Shown piece by piece: positions 60,083 through 64,000 of a DNA stretch of 64,000 bases. The first letter of the stretch is position 1, and each line of letters opens with the position of its first letter. The notes under the pieces are model-generated. The model had not been told where the DNA came from. It saw only the letters and a list, made by a program, of their open reading frames with translations, and ran no database searches. Location of the stretch: positions 248,001 to 312,000 of the forward strand of contig NZ_JAECMS010000002.1 of assembly GCF_016827595.1 (NCBI RefSeq), written 5' to 3'. This DNA comes from Luteirhabdus pelagi (GTDB taxonomy: Bacteria; Bacteroidota; Bacteroidia; Flavobacteriales; Flavobacteriaceae). The translations under genes were made by a program, and so were the position numbers.

Positions 60083-61219
60083 ATGATCAACAAACGCCTT
60101 CTTATCAAAAACTTACTCGCGCATAACGATGAGAGTAGTTTCTATGACAAGAAGCGCAAGATCGATTTGGGTAGTAAGGAAGGAAAGGCGAAATTCCTAA
60201 AACATATCTGTGCGCTCAGCAATAGCAATCCGAAAAATAACAGCTTTATCGTGATTGGGGTTGAAGATGAAACAAATGAGATTAATGGAGTTGACTTTTT
60301 CGATGATAGCAAGATTCAGAATTTGGTGAACGCGTATCTTACCAACCCCCCTATTATCTCGTATGAAAATGTGATGTTTCCACACCTGCCCGCCGATAAG
60401 GTGGTTGGGCTTGTAACGATTCGTCCGAATGGGAAAATCACTTCCCTCCGCAAAAATATCTGGAAATATTGGGGTGGTTCTATCTTCTTGCGCGACGGCA
60501 GTATTTCGATGCCAAAAGATTTCGATATTGAAATTAGGGATGTCAATTCTGAAATCGTAAAATCGATTGAAAATCGAGCCAAGAATAATATTGAACATAC
60601 CCTTGATGGGGTCATCGACTTTTTAAACAACCGTCACGATGAACTCGAATCGCATTATAAGGTTTTTAAGGAGCAGTTTGTGGTATGTTGGGCAGGCATT
60701 AAAAAGCAGGTAAAGGACAAGTCGTATTATTCGCGAGTGGACATTGAATTGATCAACGAACAGGTTCGTTTGTTTTATTCTGCTTTGGATGAAGTACGGA
60801 TCGAGGTAACCGACGATTACTTCAAAACCGTTGAATATGTGAGTCTCGGTCTTACCGAACCGCAAAAATATTACCCGTTGGAAGAGGTTATTATTCACTT
60901 CCGCGAAAACGGTTCCTATATTATCGATTCAAAATTGATTTTTGAACCTCCTCGTTTTGATAAAAAATCGCTTCATCATATCTTTAACAGTAATAATGCG
61001 CTGATTGAAAAGTTGAAAAAAGATATTCCGCTTCACTCTTCAGAAGAAAAAGACCTTCGAAACCTTCCAGAAACCTATCTTATCTGTTATTTGAATGGTT
61101 TTGAAAAGGCGTTGGAAAAATTATACGACTCAAAAGTCTATCTAAAAAATGTGAACGGAGAGGTATACCAGGCCTATAAGGAAGCCACTCGAATTTTAAG
61201 GAAGGTGAGGTACAATTAA
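60083..61219 (+). CDS. AlbA_2/Schlafen-type ATP-binding protein
   Basis: A 378-residue protein. The N-terminal 150 residues form an AlbA_2 (Schlafen-like) domain: LIKNLLAHNDESSFYDKKRK, FLKHICALSNSNPKNNSFIV and IGVEDETNEINGVDFFDD. The rest is alpha/beta and not known to me. AlbA_2 domains are found in regulators and in some defence proteins. The start is ATG at 60083 (MINKRLLIKN), because the frame further upstream crosses the double hairpin. It stands alone, so a regulatory role is as likely as defence. Confidence 0.82.
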   Translation: MINKRLLIKNLLAHNDESSFYDKKRKIDLGSKEGKAKFLKHICALSNSNPKNNSFIVIGVEDETNEINGVDFFDDSKIQNLVNAYLTNPPIISYENVMFPHLPADKVVGLVTIRPNGKITSLRKNIWKYWGGSIFLRDGSISMPKDFDIEIRDVNSEIVKSIENRAKNNIEHTLDGVIDFLNNRHDELESHYKVFKEQFVVCWAGIKKQVKDKSYYSRVDIELINEQVRLFYSALDEVRIEVTDDYFKTVEYVSLGLTEPQKYYPLEEVIIHFRENGSYIIDSKLIFEPPRFDKKSLHHIFNSNNALIEKLKKDIPLHSSEEKDLRNLPETYLICYLNGFEKALEKLYDSKVYLKNVNGEVYQAYKEATRILRKVRYN

Positions 61220-61254
61220 ATTCACTACATTTAAAGTATCAACAATTTTGCTTT

Positions 61255-62268
61255 ATGAAGATTTCACTATTCGCTATCATTTTTTCAATAGGATTTATAT
61301 ATCAAATGTCTTCGCAATGTGAAGTTGACCCTTATATTCAATCTGAATATAATTTGGGCGCGATTTTTTTAGCGATGCGGGAAATCTTGAGCGACCCCGC
61401 AGATCCGGATTATGATAACCCCTATCTTCCCGAAAGTAGAATTACTCCTTATTTGGAAAAGCTTTCAGCTATTTATGAAAACCCTGAGAACAGTGAAACC
61501 ATCGATTCGCTTTTCAATGAATTCAAAATTAAGGTAAACCAAGAATATAATTTTCCAATTGGCTATAAACAAATTGTGTTTAGTGTTGCTACAGATTTGC
61601 CTTGGGTTGAAGATTTTAAAAATACGGGGGTTTCAGGAATACCGGAATTGGATGATTTAATGATGGAATATCAATTCTCGTTAGAGAGTTTTTTAGACTT
61701 GAGCGTATGTGAGTGTACCCATTTTCATATTGAAACGGATATCGCATTTTTAAATCTTTATGCTTTATTAGATGATTTTGAAGCAGTGGAAGATATAGAT
61801 ATTGTTGAGGTATCATTAGAAGATGCATTTGAAGCACGTACCAATTATGAGGGTATCCCGTTTTTGCTGAACGGTTGGGAATTAGAAGTTGCCGATATTC
61901 AAGTACAGGATAATATTTATCAATTCTCTGTCTATTCGGGAGATTGTTTAGCAGGCTGTATGTATCAAAAATCGTGGTATATTGAAGTATCGGAAGACTG
62001 TAATACAGTTACGTTGCTTTCCTCCCCAAGGTACGACGTATCCAATTTGGAGGTCTACCCCAATCCAGCCGGAAACCAATTGTATATTAAAGGAATTCCG
62101 CATTCGCATAATGTTTCTGCTACCATATTTTCTATCCAAGGTCAAGTCATTAAAACAATCCAAAATATAAGCAATGGCCTATCACTTTCAGATATAGCCG
62201 CTGGCGTATATTTCGTCAAACTAGAAATTGAAAACCAAAGTATCATTAAGAAAATTATTAAACAGTAA
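61255..62268 (+). CDS. T9SS type A sorting-domain protein
   Basis: A 337-residue exported protein. Signal peptide MKISLFAIIFSIGFIYQMSS, cleaved about residue 20. The middle is helical with an acidic character and Cys pairs (SVCECTHFHIE, CLAGCMYQKSW). The C-terminal 75 residues are a type A T9SS sorting domain: SNLEVYPNPAGNQLYIKGIP, ATIFSIQGQVIKTIQN, LSDIAAGVYFVKLEIE. It is therefore secreted or fixed on the cell surface. Function unknown. Confidence 0.88.
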   Translation: MKISLFAIIFSIGFIYQMSSQCEVDPYIQSEYNLGAIFLAMREILSDPADPDYDNPYLPESRITPYLEKLSAIYENPENSETIDSLFNEFKIKVNQEYNFPIGYKQIVFSVATDLPWVEDFKNTGVSGIPELDDLMMEYQFSLESFLDLSVCECTHFHIETDIAFLNLYALLDDFEAVEDIDIVEVSLEDAFEARTNYEGIPFLLNGWELEVADIQVQDNIYQFSVYSGDCLAGCMYQKSWYIEVSEDCNTVTLLSSPRYDVSNLEVYPNPAGNQLYIKGIPHSHNVSATIFSIQGQVIKTIQNISNGLSLSDIAAGVYFVKLEIENQSIIKKIIKQ

Positions 62269-62271
62269 CCA

Positions 62272-63408
62272 ATGGGTATTTTCGACAAAATAAAAGAGAA
62301 GCTAAGTCATGAGTTTATCGATATAATCGAATGGCTCGACTATACCGACGACACCATTTGTCATCGGTTTGAGCGCTACCAAAATGAAATAAAGAACAAT
62401 GCTAAACTCATCGTTCGTGAGGGACAAACCGCTGTGTTCTTAAATGAAGGTCAGTTGGCCGATGTCTTTGGGCCTGGAACGTATACACTCAATACCAAAA
62501 ACCTTCCCATACTAACAACCCTAAAAGGTTGGAAGTACGGTTTTGATAGTCCATTTAAGGCGGAAGTGTATTTTGTGAATACCCACCTCTTCACCGATGA
62601 AAAGTGGGGTACTAAAAATCCGATTACGCTAAACGATGAGCGTTTCGGCTTAGTTGAAATCCGTGCCTTTGGAACGTATGCCTTTAAGATTAGTGATCCT
62701 GGAAAATTTATTATCGATATCGTAGGAACGGATAACAATTTCACCAATTATGAAATTAATGAGCACCTAAAAAGTTTGATCGCTACCCGTTTCACCGATA
62801 CCGTTGGAGAGGCCAATCTTCCAATCGAATTGTACGCCGCGAACACCACGGAATTGTCCGATACCTGTCGCGAAGTGATGAAGCCGGAATTTCAGACAGT
62901 GGGAATTTCTCTGGAGAAATTCTATATTGAAAACGTTTCGATGCCGGAAGATTTGAAGAAGGAGATCTTCGAGTATAGCCGAATCGATAAATTGGATTTG
63001 GACAAACTGACCAAATTCAAAACCGCTAAAGCAATCGAAGCCGCCGCCCAAAATGAAGGTGGCACCGCAGGTGCAGGCATGGGAATGGGAATGGGCTTTG
63101 TGCTTGCCCAACAAATGGGCGGTATGATGCAACCTCAAATGCAGCAACAGCAGGCGATGCCGCAACAGCAAGCAGTTGGCGGACCACCACCCGTACCTCA
63201 AGCCGTACAATATTATTATGCGGTGGATGGGAACCAACGCGGACCGGTAGGCTTCGAACAACTTCGATCGCTGTTCGCCGGACGAACCGTAAATAAGGAT
63301 ACGCTCGTTTGGAAAGCAGGGATGCAAAGTTGGCAACCGCTACAAGAAGTAGAGGAACTAAAAGCCTTTTTAGGGGGTAATACCCCACCACCGTTACCGA
63401 ATTCGTAA
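62272..63408 (+). CDS. SPFH-domain protein with C-terminal GYF_2 domain
   Basis: A 378-residue protein of the YdjI ('virion core protein') SPFH type. SPFH covers about 30-240: AKLIVREGQTAVFLNEGQLA, VFGPGTYTLNTKNLPILTTL, VEIRAFGTYAFKISDPGKFI. A Met/Gln/Gly linker with QMGGMMQPQMQQQ leads to a GYF_2 domain: YYAVDGNQRGPVGFEQLRSL, DTLVWKAGMQSWQPLQEVEE. It starts 3 bp after the T9SS gene. In Bacillus YdjI works with a zinc-ribbon protein (YdjG) and PspA-type proteins at the membrane; the next gene is such a zinc-ribbon protein. Confidence 0.9.
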   Translation: MGIFDKIKEKLSHEFIDIIEWLDYTDDTICHRFERYQNEIKNNAKLIVREGQTAVFLNEGQLADVFGPGTYTLNTKNLPILTTLKGWKYGFDSPFKAEVYFVNTHLFTDEKWGTKNPITLNDERFGLVEIRAFGTYAFKISDPGKFIIDIVGTDNNFTNYEINEHLKSLIATRFTDTVGEANLPIELYAANTTELSDTCREVMKPEFQTVGISLEKFYIENVSMPEDLKKEIFEYSRIDKLDLDKLTKFKTAKAIEAAAQNEGGTAGAGMGMGMGFVLAQQMGGMMQPQMQQQQAMPQQQAVGGPPPVPQAVQYYYAVDGNQRGPVGFEQLRSLFAGRTVNKDTLVWKAGMQSWQPLQEVEELKAFLGGNTPPPLPNS

Positions 63409-63421
63409 TGTATTTACAATT

Positions 63422-63454
63422 AAACCTCACAGGTTTCAAAAACCTGTGAGGTTT
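63422..63454. terminator. Perfect 15-bp hairpin between SPFH and zinc-ribbon genes
   Basis: AAACCTCACAGGTTT (63422-63436) and AAACCTGTGAGGTTT (63440-63454) pair perfectly around CAA. It begins 13 bp after the SPFH stop and ends 14 bp before the TTG of the next gene. The sequence 'AACCTCACAGGTTT' is, from memory, a frequent repeat in Bacteroidota genomes. It may end transcription, partly, within the operon. Confidence 0.7.
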
Positions 63455-63468
63455 CTTTCTACACCAAC

Positions 63469-64000
63469 TTGGAAACTCCTGCTTCAAAAAAAACCGAACT
63501 CAAAAAATCCTGCGTCAATTGCGGGGCGGAACTGAAATATGCGCCTGGCACCACGGAATTGGAATGCGAATATTGTGGCTACACCCAAGAAATTCCAAAA
63601 TCGGAAAGCAGTTTTGAAGAGCTGGAGCTTAAGCCATATCTCCAAGAATTAGGAAGACAATCGCATAGCGAAGAAATCATGATGCTGCAATGTAAAAATT
63701 GTGGTGCGAATCAGCATATCGAAGAAAACTATAAATCCTTGCATTGCGTCTATTGTGGTTCTCCACTTATTGTTGAAGATGCCCAAAAAGAATCATGGAT
63801 TTTGCCAGGTGCGGTCTTACCCTTCAAAATTGATCAACAAGAGGCACATCAGATCTTTAAAAAATGGGTTAAGGGACTTTGGTTTGCGCCAAACGACCTT
63901 AAGAAAGCAGCGCTCGATCCGCAGTATACCAAAGGACTGTATGCGCCGTATTGGACCTTCGATGCGCAACTATATGCCGATTATACCGGTCAGCGTGGCG
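63469..64000 (+). CDS. TFIIB-type zinc-ribbon protein (partial, YdjG-like)
   Basis: An open frame that runs off the window. It has two zinc ribbons: SCVNCGAEL with CEYCGYTQE, and LQCKNCGANQ with HCVYCGSPL. After these come VLPFKIDQQEAHQIFKKWVK and LYAPYWTFDAQLYADYTGQR, as in the YdjG-type partner of SPFH proteins. No ATG precedes the first Cys pair and an in-frame TAA lies at about 63421, so the likely start is the TTG at 63469 (then ETPASKKTELKK). The gene would form a unit with the SPFH gene, save for the hairpin in between. Confidence 0.85.
   Translation, partial: METPASKKTELKKSCVNCGAELKYAPGTTELECEYCGYTQEIPKSESSFEELELKPYLQELGRQSHSEEIMMLQCKNCGANQHIEENYKSLHCVYCGSPLIVEDAQKESWILPGAVLPFKIDQQEAHQIFKKWVKGLWFAPNDLKKAALDPQYTKGLYAPYWTFDAQLYADYTGQRG

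Noticed and set aside
62767-63336. A 189-residue open frame on the minus strand inside the SPFH gene
   Set aside because: It is a shadow of the repetitive Met/Gln/Gly linker and has no protein-like features.
1-64000. tRNA, rRNA and CRISPR elements
   Set aside because: I checked the intergenic gaps for cloverleaf-like stems and regular direct repeats and found none.

Overview
The window looks like chromosomal DNA of a marine-type member of the Flavobacteriaceae (Bacteroidota). The signs are two C-terminal type IX secretion (T9SS) sorting domains, a moxR-DUF58-bat gene cluster, a flavobacterial aminoacyl-tRNA synthetase set (ileS, metG, pheS), several TAnnTTTG promoter boxes in place of E. coli-type -10 elements, almost no Shine-Dalgarno sequences, and moderate GC. 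I see no rRNA or tRNA gene, no CRISPR array, no insertion sequence and no phage module. It reads as a compact core chromosome; after small genes are added, no gene-free stretch exceeds about 290 bp.

Layout. 1-2205 (minus): DoxX, an SDR and a pyridine-nucleotide disulfide oxidoreductase cut by the window edge. 2304-7000: mfd, yraN and an S66 carboxypeptidase. 7078-10173: a DUF1800/DUF1501 export pair. 10176-13505: a YheT hydrolase divergent from a TetR regulator that leads a hydrolase-thioesterase operon, with an evident operator in the shared region. 13574-19218: an epimerase, a membrane M28 peptidase, a CBS protein, an overlapping zinc-ribbon/NUMOD4-HNH pair and an outer-membrane barrel. 19394-24584 (plus): ileS, a dksA-like gene, a cell-surface protein and lspA. 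24581-32305 (minus): a sensor kinase and receiver, two small membrane proteins, a folate enzyme, a protein-modification cluster (AspA-like, rimK, RimK-linked protease, second rimK), an acetolactate-decarboxylase-like lipoprotein, a GNAT enzyme and a 39-residue membrane peptide. 32595-39866: a short SSB, a 53-residue Lys/Cys-rich protein, a class II deacetylase, an exported protein, metG, then yicC-gmk-nadD. 39935-45375: a lipoprotein, gpsA, pheS with a coupled 55-residue membrane protein, a CREST-type membrane protein and cvpA. 45450-48115: a SulP transporter with beta-carbonic anhydrase. 48187-57314: an eight-gene moxR-bat operon. 57601-64000: two carboxypeptidase-regulatory-like exported proteins with phased TTAAC arrays upstream, an SDR, an AlbA_2 protein, a T9SS protein, and an SPFH-GYF protein with a zinc-ribbon partner.

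The most unusual observations are two short GC-rich palindromic inserts that sit in frame inside essential genes (mfd at 3249-3293, metG at 36037-36105). Also notable are the doubled rimK cluster, a lipoprotein that keeps the zinc-ligand spacing of acetolactate decarboxylase, phased TTAAC arrays before two related surface-protein genes, several unmarked small genes, and six convergent gene pairs whose stop codons overlap or almost touch.
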